NCBI GenBank assembly: GCA_902765005.1
Contig: CACWYB010000002.1
Coordinates: 1-64,000, forward strand
Direction: 5' to 3'
Source: an uncultured Eubacteriales bacterium
GTDB lineage: Bacteria > Bacillota > Clostridia > Christensenellales > CAG-138
Length of the DNA: 64,000 nucleotides
The position numbers and the translations under genes were made by a program. The notes beneath the pieces were generated by a model. That model was not told the DNA's origin and ran no database searches. It saw only the letters and a program-made list of their open reading frames with translations. Positions 43,600-51,705 of this stretch are shown one piece after another (positions within the stretch are counted from its first letter, which is position 1; every line of letters begins with the position of its first letter).

Positions 43600-46380
43600 A
43601 TGGAAGCCCAACGGTACTGCGCCTTCATCAGCTATCGGCACCAGAGCCCGGACATGCAGGTGGCCAAGGCCCTGCACAGCGCCATCGAGACCTACCGCGT
43701 GCCCGCCGGCATACGGGCCAAGACCGGCAAAAAGCGCATGGGCCGGGTGTTTCGGGACGAGGAAGAGCTGCCCCTGTCCGCCGATTTGGGGGCGGATATC
43801 GAAGCTGCCCTGGACGGCAGCGAGTGGTTCATTGCCATCTGCTCCCCCCGGTATCTGGAAAGCCGCTGGTGCATGAGGGAGCTGGAATACTTCATCGAAC
43901 GGAAGGGCCGCAGCCATGTGCTGGCCATCCTGGTGGAGGGGGAGCCGGACAAAAGCTTCCCCGAGCTCATCCGCTTCGAAACGGACGCCGCCGGCCAGCG
44001 CACCGAGGTGGAGCCCCTGGCGGCGGACATTCGGGGCGCGAACTGGCGGAGCAAGCTGAAAAACGAGAAGCTGCGCCTGCTGGCCCCCATGCTGTCCGTC
44101 ACCTACGACGATCTCAGGTGCCGGGAGCGCCGCCGCCGGATCCGGAACGCCGTGGCCGTCTCGGCGGCCGCTTTGGCGGCCCTCACGGGGCTGGGCATCT
44201 TTCTGGCGGTGAACCACGCCCGCAGCGAGGCTCTCAAGCAGGAGGCCGCCGCCCAGCAGCGCATCGCCGAGGAGCAGGCAAAGCTGGCCGAGGAGCAGCG
44301 CCGCATCGCCGCGGAGGAGCAGCTCCGGGCGGATCAGGAAAAGCTGCGGGCCCAGCAGGAGCAGCAGCGGGCCGAGCAGGAGCAACAGCGGGCCGAGCAG
44401 GAGCGCAGGACCGCCGTTTTGAACGACATCGGCGAGCGGCTGGAGCGGGCCGAGAAGGCCCTTTTGAGCCGGGAGCGTCGGGAGGCCGCCCGCATCCTTC
44501 TGGACGCCCTTGCCCTCAGCGACGGGGAGGAGGGCGCCCGGCATGAGGAGGTCGTCGCCCTCCTGCGCCGGAGCATGTACATCGAGCCCTTCTCCATCGT
44601 GTCCGGCTTCAACCGGCAGAACATGCGCATCCTGGACATCTCCCCCTCCCCGGACGGCAGGCGGGCCATGGGCGTGGTGAACAACAACTCCATCGTCATG
44701 ATCGACCTGTTCACCAACGAGATCCTCTACCAGGTCTCCGCGGAGAACGCCCAGCTCATCGACCCCGTCTTCTCCCCGGACGGCAGCCGCTTTATGGCCA
44801 ACTGCGACAACGGCCGCCTGGTGAAGGTGTGGAATACCCAGGACGGCTCCGAGGTCCTCACCTACGTGAGCGACAGCAACGCCAGCTATGAGATCGGCGC
44901 CCAATTCTTCTGGAAGGATAGCGATACCCTCCTTATCCAGGACGGGAGCCGCCTGTATCTGGTCTCCGTGAACGGGGATAAGACCCTCTTCTACACCTTC
45001 GGCCAGCAGATGGACGACTATGACCCGGCCAACAACCTTCTCACCCGGCTGTCGGGCCGGACCCTTGACCAGCTCTTTTCCAACGTGTCCGAGGGCTATG
45101 CCGGCATCCAGGTCCTTCTCTCGGAGGATCGAAGCCGGGTGGTCCTCTCCGGCAAGGCCGGGGAGTTCGCCGTTATCGTCCTGGACGGGGAGGGCCGGCG
45201 CCTGTTCCTGCCCGCCCTGCCCAACGACCCCGCCTGCAAGGTGGCCGGCACCTTTGCGGAAAAATGGGCCATCTCTCCCGACGGAAAAACCCTCTGCTGC
45301 CTGTCCATGTATGGGTTCATCGCGGGCTGGGACGTGGATTCCGGCGCCATGATCCTCATCGACGCCCTGGAAGGGAACCTGGGGTCCATCAGCAGCGGCC
45401 TTGTCTTCTCCCCGGATTCCGCCCGCATGGCCTACACCTTCGGGCCCACCCTCTATGTGACGGAGGCGCGGACCAATTCCCCCCTGGTCACCGCCACCAT
45501 CGACGAGACCATGTACACCCCCTCCCTGGCCTTCACCTCCGACGGAAGGTATCTGCTCATGACCAACGAGAGCATGTTCATCATCAACGCCCAAACCTGG
45601 GCGCTGGAGCTCATGGAGCAGGGGGAGGCCGGCCGCAACTACAACAACGTGATCCCCCTGAAGGACATGTTCCTCATCACCAAGATCGACGGCAGCGCCT
45701 ACCTCTACAGCATGCCCGACCTGGCCTCGGTGCGGACCGAAACCGATTTTTCCCGGCCCCTGTGCCCGCCCTATCTTTCCCAGGAGGCCGCGGCCTGCGT
45801 GCCTTTGCTGGGTCAGCATCAGCTCAGCGAAGGGTTCAAGGTGTCCAACTACTATGCGAACTACCCCAACAGGCTCTTCTTCTCCCGGGATAAAAAGACG
45901 GCGGCCCTGGCCTACCCGGACGGGGTCATCGAGCTCTTCGACACGGAGGGGGACGGCGCCGTGCGGGAGATGGTGGGCCAGCTGTACGCCTACATACAGG
46001 CCCTGGCCATGACGGAGGAGCGGCTCGTCGCCTCCTCCGCGGACGGGCAGCTGCTGATCTACAACTACGTCACCCACACCGTGGACGCCATCCTCAACGA
46101 CGGTACCCTCTATGAAAGCTTCGCCTTCGACGAGAGCGGCACCCGGATGATGGCCCTCTGCGCCGGCCTCAGCCGGATCGACGTCTTCTCTCTGGAGGAC
46201 GACGCCCTGCTCTTTTCCCTTTCCGCCGGCACAGATACCTTCACGGACTTTGCTTTCTCCGCGGACGGTGCCTACGCCGTGGGCCGGACCAGCGCCGGCA
46301 CCTGGGTGGTGGGAGACCTGTGGCAGGATGAAACGGCCCTGGTGGCCCAGGCCCGGCGCTTCACCAACAGCCAAGAGTAA
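43600..46380 (+). CDS. TIR-domain protein with membrane segment, coiled coil and beta-propeller
   Basis: The 926-residue product has four parts. A TIR domain (about 5-165) shows FISYRH at the start, RVFRDEEELP and SRWCMREL with the Glu that is catalytic in NAD-cleaving TIR proteins. A basic stretch (RCRERRRRIRN) precedes one membrane helix at about 182-204. A Gln/Glu/Arg-rich coiled coil spans about 207-320. The rest is a WD40-like propeller with repeated SPDG, FSPDSAR and SADG turns. The positive-inside rule puts TIR in the cytosol and the propeller outside, like a receptor. AAAGGAAAGGAAAT precedes the ATG. It is 11 bases ahead of the HD-RyR gene and is probably the sensor or NADase of a three-gene system. 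Confidence 0.88.
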   Translation: MEAQRYCAFISYRHQSPDMQVAKALHSAIETYRVPAGIRAKTGKKRMGRVFRDEEELPLSADLGADIEAALDGSEWFIAICSPRYLESRWCMRELEYFIERKGRSHVLAILVEGEPDKSFPELIRFETDAAGQRTEVEPLAADIRGANWRSKLKNEKLRLLAPMLSVTYDDLRCRERRRRIRNAVAVSAAALAALTGLGIFLAVNHARSEALKQEAAAQQRIAEEQAKLAEEQRRIAAEEQLRADQEKLRAQQEQQRAEQEQQRAEQERRTAVLNDIGERLERAEKALLSRERREAARILLDALALSDGEEGARHEEVVALLRRSMYIEPFSIVSGFNRQNMRILDISPSPDGRRAMGVVNNNSIVMIDLFTNEILYQVSAENAQLIDPVFSPDGSRFMANCDNGRLVKVWNTQDGSEVLTYVSDSNASYEIGAQFFWKDSDTLLIQDGSRLYLVSVNGDKTLFYTFGQQMDDYDPANNLLTRLSGRTLDQLFSNVSEGYAGIQVLLSEDRSRVVLSGKAGEFAVIVLDGEGRRLFLPALPNDPACKVAGTFAEKWAISPDGKTLCCLSMYGFIAGWDVDSGAMILIDALEGNLGSISSGLVFSPDSARMAYTFGPTLYVTEARTNSPLVTATIDETMYTPSLAFTSDGRYLLMTNESMFIINAQTWALELMEQGEAGRNYNNVIPLKDMFLITKIDGSAYLYSMPDLASVRTETDFSRPLCPPYLSQEAAACVPLLGQHQLSEGFKVSNYYANYPNRLFFSRDKKTAALAYPDGVIELFDTEGDGAVREMVGQLYAYIQALAMTEERLVASSADGQLLIYNYVTHTVDAILNDGTLYESFAFDESGTRMMALCAGLSRIDVFSLEDDALLFSLSAGTDTFTDFAFSADGAYAVGRTSAGTWVVGDLWQDETALVAQARRFTNSQE

Positions 46381-46391
46381 AAGGAGGACCT

Positions 46392-48425
46392 ATGGCCTAC
46401 ACCGCGTTGGAACAGATGAGAACGGTGAACCGCGCCCGCTTCGGCGTGGACGCGGGCCCCTTTCCGCCGGCCCTCTTGGGCGAGGACCGGTCGGGGAATG
46501 ATCTGAAGTCGGCGGCCCTGCGCTTCCTCCACCAGCGGTGCGAGGGCCTTCGCTTCTCGGCGGAACGGGCAAAGCAGGAGGCCGAGGGCCCCTATCAGGG
46601 CACCAGCTTTCTGCCCAACCAGATCCCCTACAACATGCAGATGGACCTGGATCGACTGTGCCTGGAGCGGGAGCTGGAGGCCTTCATCGACTCCGGCGTG
46701 GCCGAGGACGCCTACACCGTGTACTACTGCTATCTGGAGATGTTCATGGGCACCTACGGCCGGTCCAACAAGATGATCGAGCTGCTGTCCGAGTTTGAAT
46801 CCAACGCCAGCGCCCTGCTCATGAAGCACCGGGACCACTACTCCCATTCGGTGTACGTGTTCGCCCTGGGCCTGGCCATCTATGAGACCAGCGACCGCTT
46901 TCGGGAAGCGTTTCAACGTTTCTACGGTTTTCGGCCCGGGGAGCAGGAGCATGAGGCGGCGGCCTTCTTCCTGGAATACTGGGGGCTCACGGCCCTGTTC
47001 CACGACATCGGCTACCCCTTCGAGATCCCCTTCGAGCAGGTGCTGGCCTACTTTGAGGTGGACGGCATGGCCCGGGACCAGGGCTGCCCCTATTTGGCCT
47101 ACCATAACCTAACATACCTTTCCCGGCTGGACGAAGGGGCCGCGGACCACTTCGCCCGGCTGTTCGGCAAGCGGTTTTCCTCCGTGGAGGACCTTTTGGC
47201 CTTCGGCATCCATAAGCGGCTGGGGGCGGCCTACGGGGTGACGGAGGCGTATCTAAAAAGGGTCATCCGCAAAAAGCCCACGGATCCGGACAAAAACGGC
47301 TACTTCATGGACCACGCCTATTTCTCCGCCACCCGGCTCTACCAGGAGCTGGCGGAGGAGCGGGGCGCCGCCGCCCTCACCGCCGCCCATCTGGACGCCC
47401 TCACGGCCATCCTGCTCCACAACAGCCTCTTCAAGTTCGCCGTCGCCTTCTATAAGGACGAGCAGAAGCGCAAGCCGCCCCTTAAGGCGGAGCAGCATCC
47501 GCTGGCCTATCTGCTCATGCTCTGCGATGAGCTCCAGTGCTGGGATCGGACGGCCTACGGGCGCAACTCCCGGGGAGAGCTGCACCCCATGGGGGCGGAG
47601 TTCGACTTCGACCGGGGCATGATCCACGCCCTGTACTGCTTCGACGCGGAGGAATCGGAGAAGATCGGTGCATACGAGGTCGCCTACCGGGCCTGGGAGC
47701 AGGGCGGGCGGGCAGGCAAGCCGCCCCGGCTCAAGGCCTACAGCGACATGGCCGAGAAGGAGCAGCGCTTCTGCACGGACATCGAAAAGATCGTGGACCT
47801 GTCGGAATATCCCCTGTCCGTCACCACCTTCCTGCGGGCTGCGGACCGGAAGGCCAAGCACACCTACCTTTCCGGCAGCAGCTTCCTGCACATGTACGAT
47901 TTTGCCGTGGCCCTCAACGGCCGCTATCGATACGCCGGTCGGGAGGACCAGGCGTCGGCGGAGGAGCTGACGCAGGCGTTCGACCGCATGTCCCTGGAGT
48001 ATAAGCTCAGCAACATCAACCAGGCCAAGAGCTTTGCCCGGTATCTGAACGCCATCGGCTGCTTCTACACGGACCGGCCTGTGGACTATGAGATGCTCCG
48101 CGCCTTCTCCCAGGAGCAGATCGACGTGTTCGCCCCCATGGAGCACGCCCGCTGGGTCCGGGAGCATCGGGCCCGGGGCTGGACCGGCGGGGACCTGTAT
48201 GAGACGGCGCCCCTGACGCCGGACACAGCGGAGGCCCGCCTGGCCCTGCGGGAGCAGCTGCGGCAGCACAAGCTCTGCCTGAACGGGGATTTCGGGGAGC
48301 TGGAGATCGCCCGGCATTACCTGAGCCTGTCGGAGGAGGATCAGGGCAAGGACTGGAAGCCCTTCAACAGCATGCTCAGGCTCATCCGCAAGTTTGACGG
48401 CCTGCGCATCTATATGATAAACTGA
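46392..48425 (+). CDS. HD-domain protein with C-terminal RyR domain
   Basis: A 677-residue soluble protein. The metal-binding HD pattern is visible as HRDHYSHSVYVF (about 144-156), LFHDIGYPFEIP (about 201) and LLMLCDELQCWDR (about 374-386), so a phosphohydrolase acting on a nucleotide is likely. Near the C-terminus, APMEHARWVREHRARGWTGG (about 581-600) matches the RyR domain, which in bacteria occurs in nucleotide-signal systems and is proposed to bind NAD-derived ligands. I know no characterised protein of this architecture. AAAAGGAGG precedes the ATG. It sits between the TIR gene and the SLOG gene in one transcript. Confidence 0.75.
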   Translation: MAYTALEQMRTVNRARFGVDAGPFPPALLGEDRSGNDLKSAALRFLHQRCEGLRFSAERAKQEAEGPYQGTSFLPNQIPYNMQMDLDRLCLERELEAFIDSGVAEDAYTVYYCYLEMFMGTYGRSNKMIELLSEFESNASALLMKHRDHYSHSVYVFALGLAIYETSDRFREAFQRFYGFRPGEQEHEAAAFFLEYWGLTALFHDIGYPFEIPFEQVLAYFEVDGMARDQGCPYLAYHNLTYLSRLDEGAADHFARLFGKRFSSVEDLLAFGIHKRLGAAYGVTEAYLKRVIRKKPTDPDKNGYFMDHAYFSATRLYQELAEERGAAALTAAHLDALTAILLHNSLFKFAVAFYKDEQKRKPPLKAEQHPLAYLLMLCDELQCWDRTAYGRNSRGELHPMGAEFDFDRGMIHALYCFDAEESEKIGAYEVAYRAWEQGGRAGKPPRLKAYSDMAEKEQRFCTDIEKIVDLSEYPLSVTTFLRAADRKAKHTYLSGSSFLHMYDFAVALNGRYRYAGREDQASAEELTQAFDRMSLEYKLSNINQAKSFARYLNAIGCFYTDRPVDYEMLRAFSQEQIDVFAPMEHARWVREHRARGWTGGDLYETAPLTPDTAEARLALREQLRQHKLCLNGDFGELEIARHYLSLSEEDQGKDWKPFNSMLRLIRKFDGLRIYMIN

Positions 48426-48454
48426 CACAAACACATTCGCGCGAAGGAACACCC

Positions 48455-50047
48455 ATGATCGAACGGGACGCCATCCCCCTTGTGGTGGGGGTCACGGGAC
48501 ACAGAAACATACGCGCCCGGGATCGGGACACCCTGTACGCCGCTGTGGCGGGAGAGCTCGCCCGGCTGCAAAGCAGGTGTCCCCATTCCCAGCTCATCCT
48601 GCTCAACAGCCTGGCCGAGGGGGCGGATTTGCTCTGCGCCCAGGCCGCCGCGGACCTGGGCATCCCCCTCATGGCCGCTTTGCCTATGGAACAGGAAGCC
48701 TATGAGCGGGATTTCTCCCCGGAAGCCCTGCTGCGCTTTCGCGCCCTCTGCGCCGGGGCGGAGCAAACCTTCGTGACGCCCCCTGCCGAGCCCCTGCCTC
48801 CGGCCCCCGATCGGGACTTTTTCTACCGCCAGGCGGGCATCTATGTGGCGGCCCACGCCCATGTGCTCCTGGCCCTCTGGGATGGGGACGAGGCTTCCCC
48901 CTCTCCCTGCGGCACGGCGCAAACGGTTCGGTTCATGCTCCGGGGGGACTTCGATCCGGCGGACGCCGTCCCCCTGCCCGGCTTCGGGGCGGTGCTCCAT
49001 ATCCATGCCCCCACCCGGGAAAACGACCCGGTGCCGGCGGGCCAAGTCCGCTTCCTGGGGGAGGAGGCCGCCTTTTGGGAGGCCCTGGACCGGACGGACG
49101 AATTCAATGCCCTGGCCGCCGGCGTGCGGGCCGAAAGCCCCTCTCTTTTGCCCCGGGACCGGGAAAAGGACCCCTGGCTGGACGGCATGGAGGCCCTGTA
49201 TCGGAAGGCCGACGCCCTGAGCCTCCGCTATGCCGGGGTCTATCGCCGGATCTTGGGGGGTCTGGCCGTCCTCAGCACCCTCATCACCTTCGCCTTCCTC
49301 CTCTACGACGAGGCGGAGTGGCACGGCATGATCCTCCTGTGCGGGCTGTTTCTGCTGGGGGCCTGGGCCGTGCAGCGCCTGGGCGACCGGACGGCCAGCC
49401 ACCGGCGGTATCTGGAATACCGCACCCTGGCGGAAGCGATGCGGGTCCAGGCCTTTTTGCGGTACGCCGGGAGCCAAACCAAGATCCAACGCATCCTCCC
49501 CTGGTCCCAAAAGACGGAGACCGGCTGGGTGGCCGGAGCCCTGAAGGCCTGCGCCCTGGGCATGCCCCCCTACGGCGCCCACAGCGTGCGGGATAGTTGG
49601 GTGGAGCAGCAGCGGCAGTATCACCTCGAGGCGAAGGCCAAGTCCGCCCGCACCCTAAAAGGGAGCGATCGGGTGGTGAGCTGGGCCCTGGGGCTGAGCA
49701 TCCTTGTGTATGGGGCGGTGCTGGTGTTCGAGTTCGTATGGGGGGATCTGAATCCCTTCTCGGGCCAGATCCCCGACGCCGAGCGGTATCGGACCATATC
49801 CAAGCTCCTGCTGGGGGGCATCTCCGCGGCCACCCTGTTCATTTCAAATTATTACGGCCGCCTCTCCCTCTCCCGCGTGAGGGCGGATCATGAAAAGATG
49901 GCCCGGTTCTACGAAGCCGTGGCTGCGCGCATGGACCGCTTCGGCGAGAGCGAGGCGCTCCTCTGCCTCCTGGCCCGGGAGGAGCTGGTGGAAAACGGGA
50001 ACTGGTGCGCCTATCAGCGGGAAAACGGGGCCGATTTCACCCTGTAA
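48455..50047 (+). CDS. SLOG-domain protein with SLATT-like membrane helices
   Basis: The 530-residue product starts with a SLOG/Rossmann-like nucleotide-binding domain: IPLVVGVTGHRNIRARD (glycine-rich loop) and NSLAEGADLLCAQAA. Two membrane helices follow at about 265-285 and 290-307. Then comes a soluble segment with HRRYLEYRTLAEAMRVQAFLR, typical of SLATT-type effectors, and two more helices at about 406-428 and 451-468. SLOG domains bind nucleotide signals such as the TIR product in Thoeris, and SLATT proteins are predicted pore-forming killers. It would therefore be the membrane effector of the cassette. GCGAAGGAAC precedes the ATG. Confidence 0.78.
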   Translation: MIERDAIPLVVGVTGHRNIRARDRDTLYAAVAGELARLQSRCPHSQLILLNSLAEGADLLCAQAAADLGIPLMAALPMEQEAYERDFSPEALLRFRALCAGAEQTFVTPPAEPLPPAPDRDFFYRQAGIYVAAHAHVLLALWDGDEASPSPCGTAQTVRFMLRGDFDPADAVPLPGFGAVLHIHAPTRENDPVPAGQVRFLGEEAAFWEALDRTDEFNALAAGVRAESPSLLPRDREKDPWLDGMEALYRKADALSLRYAGVYRRILGGLAVLSTLITFAFLLYDEAEWHGMILLCGLFLLGAWAVQRLGDRTASHRRYLEYRTLAEAMRVQAFLRYAGSQTKIQRILPWSQKTETGWVAGALKACALGMPPYGAHSVRDSWVEQQRQYHLEAKAKSARTLKGSDRVVSWALGLSILVYGAVLVFEFVWGDLNPFSGQIPDAERYRTISKLLLGGISAATLFISNYYGRLSLSRVRADHEKMARFYEAVAARMDRFGESEALLCLLAREELVENGNWCAYQRENGADFTL

Positions 50048-50250
50048 AAAACATCCAGGTCCACACGAAGCCGCCCAGATCCGGCCCGTTGCCCAGCTTG
50101 GCACTCACGGACATGCCGGCGCAGAAGAGGCGAACCCCAGCCGAATGAAGAACAGGGGCAAAAAGCCCTTGCGCGCCTTCTTGGGCTCCGCTTCAAAGGA
50201 ACCGTCCGCGTCTGGATGCTCGTTCCGGTTGTTTCGCCGAAGACGTTTCG
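50037..50250 (-). pseudogene. Decayed membrane-protein fragment
   Basis: On the minus strand one frame reads AKRLRRNNRNEHPDADG and continues to KGFLPLFFIRLGF, then runs into a stop. A neighbouring frame carries on with FCAGMSVSAKLGNGPDLGG and ends WMFFTG. Joined by one frameshift near 50128 they look like the start of a membrane protein. There is no ribosome site or upstream remainder. It overlaps the end of the SLOG gene by 11 bases. The family is not recognised. This accounts for most of the 437-base gap before purE. The rest is the purE leader. Confidence 0.35.
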
Positions 50251-50302
50251 CCCTTATAATAGGAAAGCCACGAAAAATCGACATTTTTTGATGCTTCCTT
50301 CC

Positions 50303-50332
50303 TTGACAGGGACCGGGAAAATATGGTATAAA
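50303..50332 (+). promoter_or_regulatory. Promoter of the purine operon
   Basis: TTGACA (50303-50308), 18 bp, TATAAA (50327-50332), about 20 bases ahead of the riboswitch. Confidence 0.8.
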
Positions 50333-50354
50333 TACGTGTGTTTTTCAACGCCGC

Positions 50355-50429
50355 CCCTTGCGACTGACGGGAGTATGCGGAGTACCGCAGAGGAACAGGG
50401 AGCGTATAGGTTGCCGACCGTCTGGGCAT
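50355..50429 (+). ncRNA. ZTP riboswitch (pfl motif)
   Basis: The leader contains GCGACTGACGGGAGTATGCGG, CAGGGAGCGTA and GCCGACCGTCTGGGCA in the order and spacing of the pfl/ZTP aptamer. The GACTGACGGG stem pairs with CCGTC and the pseudoknot forms through CCGTCTGGGC. It binds ZTP or ZMP, which accumulates when 10-formyl-tetrahydrofolate is short, and should switch the purine operon on. Confidence 0.9.
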
Positions 50430-50470
50430 TGTTGAACCGTTTGGATTCAATATGCCCATTTATCTTTTTT
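50423..50470 (+). terminator. Riboswitch-controlled terminator before purE
   Basis: TGGGCAT pairs with ATGCCCA (50452-50458), extended inside by TTGAA / TTCAA, followed by TTTATCTTTTTT. The 5' arm is the last segment of the ZTP aptamer, so ligand binding and terminator formation exclude each other. Confidence 0.88.
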
Positions 50471-50484
50471 GGGAGGAAAACGCC

Positions 50485-50973
50485 ATGAAAAAAATCGGGA
50501 TCGTCATGGGCAGCGACAGCGACCTGCCCGTGGTGCAGAAGGCCGTGGACACCCTGAAGGCCCTGGATATCCCCTATGAGGTGCACATCTATTCGGCCCA
50601 CCGGACCCCGGAGGAAGCCAGCCGCTTTGCCCGGAGCGCCCGGGAAGAGGGCTTCGGTGCCCTCATCGCCGCGGCGGGCATGGCCGCCCACCTGGCCGGC
50701 GCCCTGGCCGCCAACACCACCCTGCCCGTCATCGGCATCCCCTGTAAGGGCGGGGCCATGGACGGCCTCGACGCCCTGTTGTCCACCGTGCAGATGCCCA
50801 GCGGGATCCCCGTGGCCACGGTGGCCCTCAACGGCGGGGTGAACGCCGCCCTGCTGGCCGCCCAGATCCTGGCCGTGGAGGACGGGACCCTGGCCAAAAG
50901 GCTGGAAGCCAAGCGGCAAACCGACGCCCGGACCGTGCTGGAAAAGGATGCGAACATCGCGTCTGCACTATAA
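50485..50973 (+). CDS. purE: N5-carboxyaminoimidazole ribonucleotide mutase
   Basis: PurE converts carboxyaminoimidazole ribonucleotide to the 4-carboxy isomer in de novo purine synthesis. The 162 residues show MGSDSDLPV (phosphate and substrate site), YSAHRTPEE, AAAGMAAHLAGALAANT and IGIPCKGGAMDGLDALLS, all diagnostic of class I or II PurE. GGGAGGAAAACGCC precedes the ATG at 50485. No purK is present, which may mean direct carboxylation as in class II enzymes. It is the first gene of the operon. Confidence 0.97.
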   Translation: MKKIGIVMGSDSDLPVVQKAVDTLKALDIPYEVHIYSAHRTPEEASRFARSAREEGFGALIAAAGMAAHLAGALAANTTLPVIGIPCKGGAMDGLDALLSTVQMPSGIPVATVALNGGVNAALLAAQILAVEDGTLAKRLEAKRQTDARTVLEKDANIASAL

Positions 50974-51006
50974 ACCACCATATCGAACATGCGGGAGGAA
51001 AACAAA

Positions 51007-51699
51007 ATGGAACAGAAACTCGTGTACACCGGCAAGACCAAGAACGTTTACGCTCTCGACAACGGACACTATCTTTTGAAATTCAAGGATGACTGCACCG
51101 GCAAGGACGGGGTCTTCGATCCCGGCGAAAACAGCGTGGGGCTGACCATCGAGGGGGTGGGCGACGTGAACCTGCGCATGTCCATCTACTACTTTGAGAA
51201 GATCAACGCGGCGGGCATCCGCACCCATTTCGTCTCCGCCAACCTCAACGACACCACCATGGAGGTCCTGCCCGCCAAGGTCTTTGGCAAGGGGCTGGAG
51301 GTCATCTGCCGCCACAAGGCCGTGGGCAGCTTCTACCGCCGTTACAGCGACTATGTGGAGCTGGGCGCCGATCTGCCCGCCTACGTGGAGACCACCTTCA
51401 AGAACGACGAGAAGGGCGATCCCCTGGTGACGAAAGATGGCCTCATCGTCCTGGGCGTGATGACGGCGGAGCAATATGACGCCATCAAGGAGATGACCCA
51501 GAAGATCACAAAGATCGTGGCCGACGACATGGCCGAGAAGGGCCTGGTCCTCTACGACATCAAGTTTGAGTTCGGCTACGACGCCGACGGCGCCGTCATG
51601 CTCATCGACGAGATCGCCTCCGGCAACATGCGGGTGTATAAGGACGGGGCATACATCGACCCCATGACCCTCTCCAAGCTCTTCTTTGCCGAGGCATAA
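51007..51699 (+). CDS. purC: SAICAR synthetase
   Basis: Joins aspartate to carboxyaminoimidazole ribonucleotide using ATP. The 230 residues are typical. [13 protein letters not shown] at the N-terminus is the ATP-binding strand-loop, [15 protein letters not shown] is in the core, and [14 protein letters not shown] followed by [13 protein letters not shown] is the metal and substrate region. The start used is the ATG at 51007, after GGGAGGAAAACAAA. It lies 33 bases after purE and 6 bases before purF. Confidence 0.96.
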   Translation: MEQKLVYTGKTKNVYALDNGHYLLKFKDDCTGKDGVFDPGENSVGLTIEGVGDVNLRMSIYYFEKINAAGIRTHFVSANLNDTTMEVLPAKVFGKGLEVICRHKAVGSFYRRYSDYVELGADLPAYVETTFKNDEKGDPLVTKDGLIVLGVMTAEQYDAIKEMTQKITKIVADDMAEKGLVLYDIKFEFGYDADGAVMLIDEIASGNMRVYKDGAYIDPMTLSKLFFAEA

Positions 51700-51705
51700 G
51701 GCGAC

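Noticed and set aside
43264..46374. Open frame of about 1000 codons antisense to the TIR gene
   Set aside because: It mirrors the GC-rich third codon positions of the sense gene, has no recognisable domain and lacks a ribosome site. Only its first bases coincide with the real trp leader peptide, in another frame.
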